Positions 36,601 through 47,159 of a stretch of 64,000 nucleotides of DNA are shown piece by piece. A model generated the notes under the pieces. The model was not told the DNA's origin. It saw only the letters and a program-made list of their open reading frames with translations, and made no database searches. The translations under genes were made by a program, and so were the position numbers. This DNA comes from Cheilinus undulatus (taxonomy: Eukaryota > Chordata > Actinopteri > Labriformes > Labridae): positions 44,213,874-44,277,873 of the forward strand of contig NC_054868.1 in the NCBI RefSeq assembly GCF_018320785.1. The letters run 5' to 3'. Numbering within the stretch: the first letter of the stretch is position 1; the number at the start of each line of letters is the position of its first letter.

Positions 36601-39600
36601 GGACAAGAGTTGGAAATTAGCAATTGCTGTAAACTCTGTACAGCACATCAGATTCATGCTCATAGCATAATATGTCACCTAATTACACCAAATTCGATTA
36701 TATCATATCCTATCATTATATCATATTGTAATGTATCATGTTGTTTCATTTCATATTGTTTATTTCATATTTTTTAAACCATATTATAATGTACTGTGAC
36801 ATATCATTTTGTACCGTATCCTAAAGTTTCATATTTTACTGTATTTTTTATCTTACTGTATTGTAACATGTTGAATCCTGTCTTACAGTGTTGTATTGTT
36901 TCCTGTTGTATTATTCTAGTCATATTGTGCCAAATAGTACCGTATTTTTTTCTATCAACTGTATTGTACTGCATTGTATTTTATTGTATTGCATAGTATC
37001 ATATGATCTTTGTAGCTTTGTATTTTTTAAAGTATTGATAATCATTGAGTTACAATTTTTAATTTAAGACCCCAAAAAATCAGCAAATTTAAAACATCAT
37101 GCTATACTGAACCATACTGTATCATATAATATCATTTAAAAAATTGTAGGATTGTAGTATATCTTTGTATTGTATCATATCACATTGTGGTATATTATTA
37201 AATCAATTTATATCCTATCCTTTATATCCTTTATAGTGTCACTGTATTAAATCTTGGCATTTTAGTGTATTGTTTCTAATCATGTTGTATTGTATAGTAT
37301 TACATTGTACTGTATCATACTGAATTGTATTGTATTACATCAGAATTTTTAATATTTTACAATATTTTATTGTATTATATTATATTATATATTGTAAGGT
37401 ATTGTATCCTATCTTGTCATTTTATATCAAGTCTTATTGTATTCTACTATTCATATTGTGACTTTAGCACAGTATTGTATTGTCTTTTATCACATTGTTG
37501 TCACCAACAAATAAATCAGAGCTTTCACTGGTGCTGACCTCTTGGCCAGGCCACCCTTGTAAAAGAGATCTCAATTTCAATGGGTCTATATCTGGTTAAA
37601 TAAAGGTTACATTAAAAAGAAAAATGTTTACAAGTGACTTGACTTGATGTAAATGTCCACAAGCTCTTTGCGTCAGAGCTTGATGCATATTAGATAAATC
37701 TTTATCTTATTTTATATGGTTTTAAACTTTATAAAGGTATTACATTTTTTCATATGCTAGAAAAGAATCTAAATGATTCGACTCATATTAAAGTTGCTGC
37801 TCATAAATGTTCTGCCAATGAATCAAAATCAAATCAAACTTTATTTAAAATAATAAAATTTAAAAATAATAAAAATAATAAAAACAATAAATGTATAGAT
37901 TAAAATTGATCAATTATTTAAAAAATCAAGCTTATTTAATTGATAGAAAAAATTACTGATAAATGCATGTGATAAATGTGTATGATAAATGTAAAATGGC
38001 ATTAGCAGCCGCTCTAATATAGACGGGTCTAAGCTTTAAAGCAGCCAGTTTACATTTTTGATAAACATTTCATTTTATTGTCATTTCTATTTAAAGGAAC
38101 ATCACACCTACCATTAAAAACCTCTCCTGTGATTTGTGAAAAGAGGAGAACCAACACCTCAGCATTTTACATATAATCCTAGTGTTACTGTGTGTCTATT
38201 TTATAGAGAGTATCTGCCCTGTATTGTTTCTTTATCTAATGATTTAAAGACTGAAAAGCATTTAACTTTAAAAACAAACACACACAGAATTAGGTCTTTT
38301 GTCCCTCCCTTACACACCTGAAAATAATTATCTAATTACTCTGAAATGAGTATGACATCATTTTCACTGCTCTGATGAAGGCTTCTTCACTCAGATGTGT
38401 GAGAGGTGCGTGGATTATATCATGCCCTAGTTAATATTTTCATATTTGAACAGTTATTTCCTCACACCAATAGTTCCTGAGAATGATCCCACATCCTTCT
38501 CTTCAGTTTGTTTCTTTGTACCTCCCGTTTCTGTTGTTTGTTCCCAATGTAGGTTAATTAGAAACCTTAATTTCCCCTCGGTGCATTTCTTTTAATATGG
38601 TGTTGTGCATCCTGTGTCCAAGTAAAAAAAAAAAATGCTGCATACAAAATATTCTCCATAAAGATGAAACTGTTTATTGTGTACTCTTCCAGAACATTTA
38701 TTCTGAGCATGCGTGTGGTTGGTCAGCTAAACAATTAAATGTTCCAGAAGCAGCTACATCAGGTTAAACTAGCATAAAAACTGCAGCAATGTGTAACCAC
38801 ATCCAGCTCAGGTATGTGGAAGTTAACCTGCAGGAGGGACTAAGGGCTAGTAGTGGCTAACGCTAGCCACATTCAAAAAAACTACTTTGACATTCAGTAC
38901 AGTAGTTTACAAGCAGAGTGAATAGTGCCACACATTTCAGCAGAGTTTAAAATAGCTGCCAATTTTATACAAGATGCAAAAGATCTAAACTTTAATGATA
39001 CTAATCATTTAAGCTCGTGGCCTTCATCTGGGTAGTCAATAAACATATTCTACCAACGTGGACATCTCCCGTTAGCATTTTCTTTTCTATTTGATCCATA
39101 ACTGCATGCGGCGTGTCGGACAACTAGGCGAGACCTTAATTCTCTAACTTCTCGGTGCCTGTGCCATGCATATCAGGCGCTTGAGAGCACACATGCAGGC
39201 AGTCTGAAGGCTCTGCATGTCCCATCTAAGATGCGCATCTCACAAATCCAGTCAAACAAGCTTAAAGGTCACACATTAGTGCAAAATACACTTTTTCGGG
39301 CTTTTCTAGCAAAAATATGAGCCCCTGGTCTGACCACAATCCCCCCAAGAATCAGAAAAATCCATTCCCTCGCCCCATCTCTTTCTCCACCTTTCAGAAA
39401 ACGTGTGCTGAAACAAGCCGTTCTCAATATTCCCCTCATGATGTCATGCAGGGAGTTAGCCCCAGGTTCAGTTGGCCCTCCCCACTTGAAAGAAAGTTCA
39501 GCCCTCTTCTCCTGATCCAGGGGAGCCACATCCCTTCAGCCAAATCTATTTCCTGAGAGGGGCGGAGTCAGACAGCTCAAGCCACAGACACAGAAACAGT

Positions 39601-42600
39601 TTTTTCTGAGCAGGGCTGAAATAGAGGGGTTTTCAGACATGGAGTGATTTTTCAGCAACAAACCTATTCTTTCATCATATTTACTCTCTCAATCAGAGAG
39701 GTCACGTTTGTTTGCTAATATACCTGTTGAGATTTGACATCATGATGAGGATTTGTTGTTTGCCAGTGTGTTCCATCTGAAATGTCCTCACTTTTTTAAC
39801 AAATGGTTTGCCCCTTAAGTTTAGTACCAAAACACTGCAAATAAAAGGCTTTGGAATTTTTTGTTGGCATAAGACAGTAGACCTGTCTTATGAAACAGAT
39901 TTAAGAAATTCTACATAAAAAATAAATAAAAACAGATAACCAAATATTTTAAACTTAACATGACCATGACAAAAGCATGGCCATGATGGAACAAGACAGA
40001 CAGCAGCGAAGTTAACAAAGTTACAGGCATAAAAAAGAGAAAAAAAAAAACAAATCCTGGTCAAAACTGAACTGAATATTAAATCGATACGTGCACACAT
40101 GCATGACTTTTTAAGTTAGCATACAGAATGTATTTTGGAAGCAGACAGGTACAGCTGACTGTCTAATTCAGAGACAGATCTCATAAAAAAAAAACACGTC
40201 TGTGTTTTTTCATGGTGTTAGGGTAAATGGCCTAAAGGCCTGCAGACATGCCGGGAACTGAAGGAATCTCCTGTAATGAGTCTTTGCGGTCTGAAACCAT
40301 AAAAACATCTTGTGACTCTTAAAAACTCCTTAAACGTTACCTCCCTCTGTCGACACTTCTCAGCACTACACTCTTCACCGTTATAGCATGCTCTTCTGCA
40401 CTTCAAGAAAATGCAGCTCTGACCTCTTGACTCTCGAAGGCATACAGATGTGAAGCTTTAAACATGCATAAACAAACAGTGTGTACATGCATGAATGTGC
40501 TCGTTGACAATTGCATAATGTACCTGTGTTTAATTAAACACTGAGTGCCGTTATGTAACGGCCTGATTATTGAGTGTACCCTCAATGATTAAATGTGTCC
40601 CACGTCACTTTGGTGACCCAATTACACCTCCTCTATCTCTCTCTCTCACATACACACTTCTGTCTGTGCTGCTGTTATATTTTTAGTGTGATGGGTTCTT
40701 CTGGTTCATATTTAAATGGCCTGACACACTCAGAGACACGTGGATGCTCTGACTTGCTAATGTGCTCTCTGTGATGTAAAACAAACATCTAAAAGCGGCA
40801 CACGATGTAAAATTTAGATGCTTCTGCCTGCATGAATCTGGTTTGATTCACTCTCTGAGGCGTTAAACAGCTTTCAAATAAAAGACAGAAGCAGATGGTT
40901 TTATCCATTCTCCTTTTAAACGCAGAGCAGCTTAAATATGACTGATGCACAACAGACATTTCAGTGTTTATTAACATGATAATGTGTGAATAGATATCAG
41001 AGGGGTGTTATGTCTGTCTGCCTGGGGTTTTGGTGAGCTGTCATGGTGCGTTTACTGACCTAACGGAGACAGAAAACTCTCCAGGAGCTGATTCACTCTC
41101 CCTCACCAGAAACACGCCCGTGTCCTGCCAACGGAGACGCTTTTCAGCATTGAGTCGAGACACCCGCCCTGCAAACCACCTAAAATAAACACATAAAAGC
41201 AGGTCAACGATATTCTTGGCTTGTGCTAAAAATAAGAGCTGATGAAAACCAAAGGACTGTTTTAACTGGTTAAAGCATGATGTGAGAGTCTGGATAAAAA
41301 TCAACAAAGTTTTATCAAACAGTGGCTCCAAAACACAAGTTAGGACCCTGATGTTTGGATAATACCAAGAGGATAAGTGCTGCTGAAAATATAAAATACT
41401 TTTTTCTTTCAAATTCAGCAAAAAAAAGTTGAAGTTCTGAGATTAAAGCCAGAATCATGAAATTAAAGTTAGGATGGAGATTAAAGTCAGTTTTCTGAGA
41501 TTAGAGTAAGAATTCTGAGATCAAAGTGAGAATTGAGATTAAAGCCAAAATTCTGAGATGAAAATCAGAAATCTGAGATTAATGTCAAAATTGAGAATAA
41601 ACTCAACATACGGATGTTGATGTCAGAATTCAGAGATTAAGGTCAATCATCAGACCAGTAACAAGAACAAGAAAATCAGAATGTTGAGATTAAAGTCTGA
41701 AATCCAAGATTAAAGTCAGGTTTTGAGATTTGAGATAAAAGACAGAGATCTGACATTTAAGTCTAAATTCTGAGATTAAAATCAAGTCTGATATTAAAGT
41801 CTGAATTCTGAGATTAAGGTCAGGTCCCAAGACTAAAGTAAAATTCTGAGATTTAAATCAGGTCTGGGGTTAAAGTCAGAATTCTGAGATTAAGTAAGAT
41901 TCTGAGATAAAAGTTGATTCTGAGACTAAAGTCAGAAATTTGAGATTAATGTCAGGTCTTAGTTTAGAGTCAGACAGTCAGTCTGACCTTTTTCTCAGAA
42001 ATGGAAAGAAATTTTGCATCTTGGTTTTTCCAGTTGCTCTTAAAAATCATATGTTTTCTTGCGTCTAATAATAAATCTTTAAGTATTCTAAAACAAAATC
42101 AACTTAATGTTTTGATAAAGATAAAACAATCAGAGATTATTTTTGACACAGATTAATGCAGACGAATTTCATTTTTTTACGTGTTCAAACTGATCTTGAT
42201 CAAAAAACTCTTTGGGAATTTTTTGTATCTGGTTGCAACACAAAGTTTGTCTGTATTTAGTAAAATGTGTCGGAATAATACTTTCAATCATCATTATGCG
42301 GATTTAAATTAATACTACAGTGATCATTTTGCATTTTTAACTTGTTTGAAATACACATTTAATCAATCAATAAAATGTGGCAGCTTTGATTGATTCAACC
42401 TTTTGGAAACTCTTGCCTCATTTCTGCTCTTACTTGTGTAACATTAAAATCCTTTTACCTGTGTAAAAACTTCAAAAAGTCACAACCAAGCAGGTAAAAA
42501 ACACATGGCATATTTTCCTTTATAAAGGATCCACAAGCCAAAGAGTTTCGAAACCACTGATGCCAAAGATTTTAGTCAAAAAAACACATGCATGAGGATT

Positions 42601-42957
42601 TGTTTTGCCATAAAAATGTGTTCTTTCTTCTTCTGAAGATTTTTTAAATGAAAAAAGTAAGTGTATTTTACGGATAAGGCAGGAGGGAAATGTAGTTCTC
42701 TGGCACGTAGCCTCTCTTTCCCTGGATCTCTGCTGTGAACCAACAAGAATCCTCGTCCATTTCTGTCACCTGAAGCACACATGCACAGTTATTCTCACCA
42801 TGTAAACACGCAGTCTTCTCTTAACTTCAGCCACTTTTAGACCAATCAAACGTTTACACCCTAAGACACAAACACTTACCTTGATGATGTCGCCCTTCTG
42901 GAAACTGATCTCGTCCGCCTCAGATGCTGTGAAGGAGAAAAGAGCCACCGCCTCCAT
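33605..42957 (-). CDS. grap: GRAP-type SH3-SH2-SH3 adaptor protein (complete)
   Basis: Five coding exons, minus strand: 42957-42880, 42769-42672, 41179-41060, 34166-33872 and 33784-33605 (TGA), giving 256 residues with all phases matching. The N-terminal SH3 (1-58) keeps W36, P49 and Y52. The SH2 domain (60 to ~150) keeps the phosphotyrosine arginine R85 in FLVRESES and the signature APGEFSVSV. A Pro/Ser-rich linker (~151-197) and a C-terminal SH3 (198-256) follow. GRB2-family adaptors couple receptor phosphotyrosines to SOS and other proline-rich partners; GRAP is the lymphoid member. Human GRAP is 217 residues, the excess here being mostly the linker. The C-terminal SH3 is unusual: the ALYDF aromatic is C206 and the first Trp of the WW pair is S234. 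GRAP2/GADS also has a long linker, but the SH2 sequence and the slc5a10/fam83g neighbourhood favour GRAP. Which teleost paralogue this is cannot be told. The ATG at 42957 (A at -3, G at +4) gives the family start MEAVA; an in-frame ATG lies three codons upstream. Confidence 0.9.
34858..35150. repeat. Two-unit tandem duplication of ~180 bp
   Basis: GACACCCACAGCATGACCAG at 34,858 and GACATCCAGAACATGATCAG at 35,039 begin two related segments. Each continues through a CAACCCTCC/CAATCCTCC block, a CAACC...GATGGT block and TTACTC/TTACACTC. A T-rich spacer separates them. Origin unknown; it lies in grap intron 3. Confidence 0.55.
35205..35275. repeat. Degenerate AT-rich TATCATATTGTA repeat, left block
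   Basis: ATCATATTATATTGTAACG and CATATTGTATCATCTTATC resemble the longer array at 36,690-37,500. The LINE fragment lies between the two blocks. Confidence 0.5.
35340..36690 (+). mobile_element. Non-LTR retrotransposon (CR1/L2-type) reverse transcriptase fragment
   Basis: Broken frames spell a reverse transcriptase: an RLTPSTIK-like start, GSILGPL in another frame, then PDIGIQLYADDSVIYT with the YADD catalytic motif at about 35,600-35,640. Then come LLGVILDPQLRFDKHVKKIP and SHFSYCMTVWAQ, typical of the C-terminal end. A 3' UTR-like block (GGACAAGAGTTGGAAATTAG) follows at 36,600. Several frameshifts and stops make it inactive. The clade is judged from general appearance; Rex1 or a related clade is possible. 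Confidence 0.75.
36690..37500. repeat. Long degenerate TATTGTATCATAT array
   Basis: About 800 bases built almost entirely from variants of TATTGTA, TATCATAT and CATATTGTA, with very low G+C. No fixed period holds throughout. It looks like an expanded simple repeat following the LINE 3' end. Confidence 0.7.
37535..37615 (+). mobile_element. Non-LTR retrotransposon 3' tail
   Basis: CTTGGCCAGGCCACCCTTGT, AAAAGAGATCTCAATTTCAA and GGTTAAATAAAGGTTACATT are the usual 3' terminus of a fish LINE. A similar end occurs at 55,062. Confidence 0.7.
39264..39580 (-). repeat. Interspersed repeat, copy 2 (inverted partner at 32,127)
   Basis: Reverse-complement relative of 32,127-32,435, with blocks AATACACTTTTTCGGGCTTT, AATCAGAAAAATCCATTCCC, GAAACAAGCCGTTCTCA, CATGATGTCATGCAGGGAGT and CTGAGAGGGGCGGAGTCAGA. 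Within grap intron 3. Confidence 0.75.
41434..41980. repeat. Minisatellite, ~20-bp unit, grap intron 2
   Basis: About 25 diverged copies of GATTAAAGTCAGAATTCTGA in tandem, with deletions and substitutions, between grap exons 2 and 3. No coding frame. Confidence 0.9.
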
Positions 42958-43940
42958 GATGAACAAATGAGGAGAGTCAGCTACAAAAATAGTTTCACTT
43001 CATGAATGAAGAGAGCGAGAATACAGCGGTGTGTGTGTGCAGCAGAGCGGGGCAATGACACTCTATTACAGGATGAGATAATCAGAGTGGATATGTGCGT
43101 GTGCTCATTAGTTAATGAGGAGAGTTTGGCTCCGCGCGTGTGTCCCTCCATTACTCCATGTGACTCAGTGTGAGTGAACACGTGGAGATCTCCATCTCTG
43201 AAGTCTACGCTCACTTTAAACTCCGGGGGCTTCAAACGCAGATTTTCCTCCGGGGAAATTAGCGACAGAGGAAGAAAAGAGGAAAGGAATAAAAATAATC
43301 CAGAGTGGAGAGTGATGACCTGAGGACTTTCTTTATATGAATATCACAACTTTGTCTTCGCTTAACACAGTTATTCCAGCTGTTTCTATTGACCCACATT
43401 TCCATATTCTAAAAGCTTTAACAGTGATAACATTTAACTTTAGTTAGACATAATAGTTGACAGTAATTAGGTGCAACCACTGGGCTGCATTATCTAAAGT
43501 ATTAAGGAACCAGAAGGCTGATCTTAACAACTGTATATAAAGAAATTATGACTAAAACCACACTGAGCAGCTACGATATTAAATGCTTTACCTTCCTCTC
43601 CTCTGTTGACTGCACTCTATTTCAAATCAGGGGTATGTGTCTGCAGATTTTCCCATCATGCCCTTGGGCAGAGCATTTAGATGTGTTTCATATGTGTTTA
43701 CTTGCATTAAGATATTACCTGTTGTTCAGTGATCCCTGCTGACATTGCTTTGGTCATTTTTCAAGTGGACTGTTGTCGTTTTTGTTGCTAGACACATTTG
43801 CACCATGAGTGAAGTTATCCACTGAGTTAGCATTCCCATCTGTGACTTAGGACGCTTCATGCATATTCTTCATCATATCGTATTTTAAGATATTTAAAAC
43901 TTTCAAAAGTGTAGTCTAACTTCAGCAAAGTTGTATAGAA

Positions 43941-44455
43941 AGGTGATTCTCAACTGGTGGGTTGGGACCCAAAAGTGGGTCCTGAAGCTCTGTCCAATCG
44001 GTCGCGCATGTTGAAAAAGAAATTAGTCAGAAATTCTGTACACAGAAGCCCTACATAGGCACAGGGTAAATTTATGCATTTTTAGGTTTTCCTTTGATAA
44101 CGAGTAAATTTCAGTATTTGTTTCAAGCTTTCTACTCATTTACCTCTTTTTCTTTGGATAACACTTCTGGTTTTCCCAAGCTAAGAAAGACATTCTTCAG
44201 GAATCATGAAATTTTTATGCTGTCTTGAAAAAACCAGAGTAAAATAAGATGCATGTATGTAATTTCTCCTGTAGTGATGTGCTTTTAAGCCTGTTTATTG
44301 TGTCTTGTCTCTTTATTAAGTATGTTTTTTTCATTTAGGGCCAAAAAATTTATTTGGTAAATTTGAGCGGTTGAACATTTTGGGAAAACCTAGGTCACGA
44401 TTGCTCTTGAGGTGGTTGTGGTGGGTCCTGATGCCCAACCAGTTGAGAACCGCTG
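43941..44455. mobile_element. hAT-type MITE, 515 bp
   Basis: The left end AGGTGATTCTCAACTGGTGG and the right end, inverted CAGCGGTTCTCAACTGGTTG, are terminal inverted repeats. The 8-base flanks GTATAGAA and TTATAGAA differ at one position. Non-coding. Confidence 0.8.
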
Positions 44456-44739
44456 TTATAGAAAATTTAGATGAACATCTGTCTGATCTGTGTTGTGTTG
44501 TACTTATGGCTTTCAAATGATCAAACATTTAAATCGTGACTGATCTCAGAACTGTAGTAGTTTATTATGATTATTCTCAATTTTTAAAACATTCTGTGAT
44601 TCCAGTATTTTGCATTTAAAGCAGGTTGTGTTTCATTTTGGCTTTTGTACTGTCTGAACTAAGGGTAACTGACTTCCTGTTTGGATACACACCTGCTTTT
44701 ATTTTGAAGATTATGACATGAGCTTAACCGGGGATAAAA

Positions 44740-45290
44740 TAACTTGTTATGGATTGAGAGGAAATAAGGGAACAGCCAAATAGTGATTATTTGAGCAGTG
44801 GTGAACTTATTTTACATCACTGTGGCTGCAGGGAGACAATGCAGTGGCTTATCAGTCCCAAAGATGTTACAGCCACCTATCCAAGGTGTGACATTTCCTG
44901 TTGCTCTTAAACCGCACATTAAATCATCAGTTCTGTCATTTTTCAGATGTGTAATGCTACCTGGAGGTTTAGTCCCTCCACAAGTGAAAGGTGTGCACAT
45001 GTAAATATGTAAGAAATGCTGTTATTATTATTGCTATTTTTGTTATCTTTTATTCAAGTACATTTTTCTTTCTTACTTTCTGTTATGTATTGCTAGTTAC
45101 TTTTTCCTCTCCTGTTGAGCTTATGTGATATTCAAATTCCCCCCAGTAGGGATCTATAAAGGTTTATCTTATCTCAACAAAAGCGTGCTGAAAGGGACAA
45201 TAAAGCATGAGATTAATGTGATTTTAAAAAATGAATGCACGTATTGTGGACCCTAATCAAATTGCGATTAATACATTAATGCAGAAATCT
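44740..45290. repeat. Dispersed repeat copy B, apparently interrupted
   Basis: Carries the blocks of copy A (4,640-4,930), split into 44,740-44,860 and 45,180-45,290. The intervening stretch ends CAGTAGGGATCTATAAAGGT then TTATCTTATCTCA, which looks like a LINE 3' tail with a short repeat. Confidence 0.5.
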
Positions 45291-46226
45291 CCAGCTGTAT
45301 TGTTTCTGTTTGCTTACAAAAATGAAGCTGGTAATGAAGGAATAAACATTGATACCGATGCTTCTGTTTGACCTACAAAAGACAACAAGACCATCAGAGG
45401 CAACCAACCACTGCTATCAATAAATAAATAAACATATTATGGTTTATGCTTTCTGGTGTCAGAATGGATGACTGATTGTACGCTGCTAAAATAACCTCTC
45501 TGTTCACATTTTCTACACCGAATATTGATTCTGAGTCAGACATTAAGCATCCAAAGTTTGACAGACTGATTTTCAACAAAAATATTTTCACATTCCCTAA
45601 GGATCAACAAAGTTTGTCCATCCAGTCACCAATGAGTGGTCATCATGAAAGGTGCTCGATATCACTTCATTTACACTGATTTAATCTTAGTTTAAAAATC
45701 TTTGAACTAGCATTATGGCTCCAAAAATGGCTTTCAAGAAAGAAAGTGTGTTAGTCTCTTAATACTGACTGAGGGAAAGTAAAACATTTGAAACAAAGTC
45801 AACACAACATCAACAATTACCCCAATTTTTGGATGATTTCAGAGATTATTTATTTTCTAAATTTCAGCAGTTTATTTTCAGCAAGAAAACAAATATCAGT
45901 GGAAATGCATGACATTTTGTTCGGCATAAAAATAATAATGGAATGAGTATTTGGAGTTTGAAAGGTTCCCAATAAAGCTGCTTCGTTGTTTTTCATGAAA
46001 CATTTTAGGGTGAGGTGTGACAGTGATGTTTTTGGAGCCAGTAAGAACAATATTTAGTCAAAAGAATGAGAATATCCATACTCCCTTTCTGTAGATGGAA
46101 CTTGTAAAACATGGCAGTCATGCTCTGAAGCAAACCCTTCTATATAACTGAATGCGACCAAAATTTACAATTTGAACTTTGTGCTCCAATAAAGAAGACT
46201 TAAAACAAGTGACTGGTAACATAAAT

Positions 46227-46565
46227 TAGGGGTTCCCAAACTTTTCAGCCAGTGACCCCCAAAATAACGGCGTCAGATACCGGAGACCCCCACCTTCCCT
46301 TGAGGGGAATAAAGTGCACAATGTTGCACAAAGCATCATGATTAAAACTCACATTTTAGGTAGTTTTTAGAACATTTACTCACATTTAAGCACAAGTATC
46401 ACTTGATAACTAGGTTTTATCTTAAACTGAACTCTTTTTAACAACATTTTTACAATAATGTATAAAACGTATGATTTTAACTCATTTTAAATTTCTATTT
46501 GTTTTTTGAAAAGCATCCTGCGACCTCCCTTTACTTTCTCGCGACCCCTACTTTGGGAACCACTG
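46227..46565. mobile_element. hAT-type MITE, 339 bp
   Basis: The left end TAGGGGTTCCCAAACTTTTC and the right end TTTGGGAACCACTG are inverted. The 8-base flanks ACATAAAT and ACATAAAC differ at one position. Non-coding; between grap and brat1. Confidence 0.8.
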
Positions 46566-47159
46566 ACATAAACTACAAGGAAAGTTTACAGCCATTTTCT
46601 CAGACTTCTATGTAAGCTGACTTACTTTTGCAATCAATCTTAAAATAGGCTGAACAAATCTTTTTTCTTAAACCCAGATTCTATGGTGACAGTTGTTATC
46701 ATGGAGCTGATTTATGTCCAAGTTTAAAATTTTGAGAAGTTTTGCTTTAATCCATTTTTTTTGATACCAAACAGAGCTGATATAACATCATGACTGACAG
46801 CTCTGTTGACAAATGGTCTCCAAACAGCCACCCAATCCGAATTAGCAGACTGGAGGAGGACAAAAGTCAATAAAATTTCCATAAAAGTGAGTATTTGCTC
46901 CAAACAAACACAAGAATCTGATCTGCTGTGGACCTAAGACATCATTGTCTTTGAATCAGTGAGTTTAATGTCTGCTTTGGTTGGTGAAAAATGGTATGAT
47001 GTAAGTTTGGTGGCTCTACCAGGTAATCGCTTCTGCACACATCTTGGCTGTGATGCCACCACGGCAGCATCTGTGATGGGGGTATTTTGGCTTCAATTTT
47101 GCACAAGGGAAATAGGTGGAGCGTCCATATGAATATGCAGTCACTACAGTGCACGTGTG

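Larger units (their letters stand above)
43260..47159. other. grap-brat1 interval, no gene seen
   Basis: Between the grap 5' flank and the brat1 stop codon only repeats were recognised: hAT MITEs at 43,941 and 46,227, and a dispersed repeat at 44,740-45,290. Open frames here are short and unlike known families. Confidence 0.55.

Noticed and set aside
41434-41980. CRISPR-like array
   Set aside because: Tandem units have no unique spacers of constant length, and the locus is an intron of a vertebrate gene. It is a minisatellite.
33605-42957. GRAP2 (GADS) identity for the adaptor gene
   Set aside because: The long linker fits GADS, but FLVRESESAPGEFSVSV, the short total length and the fam83g/slc5a10 neighbourhood fit GRAP better. 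Phylogeny would decide.
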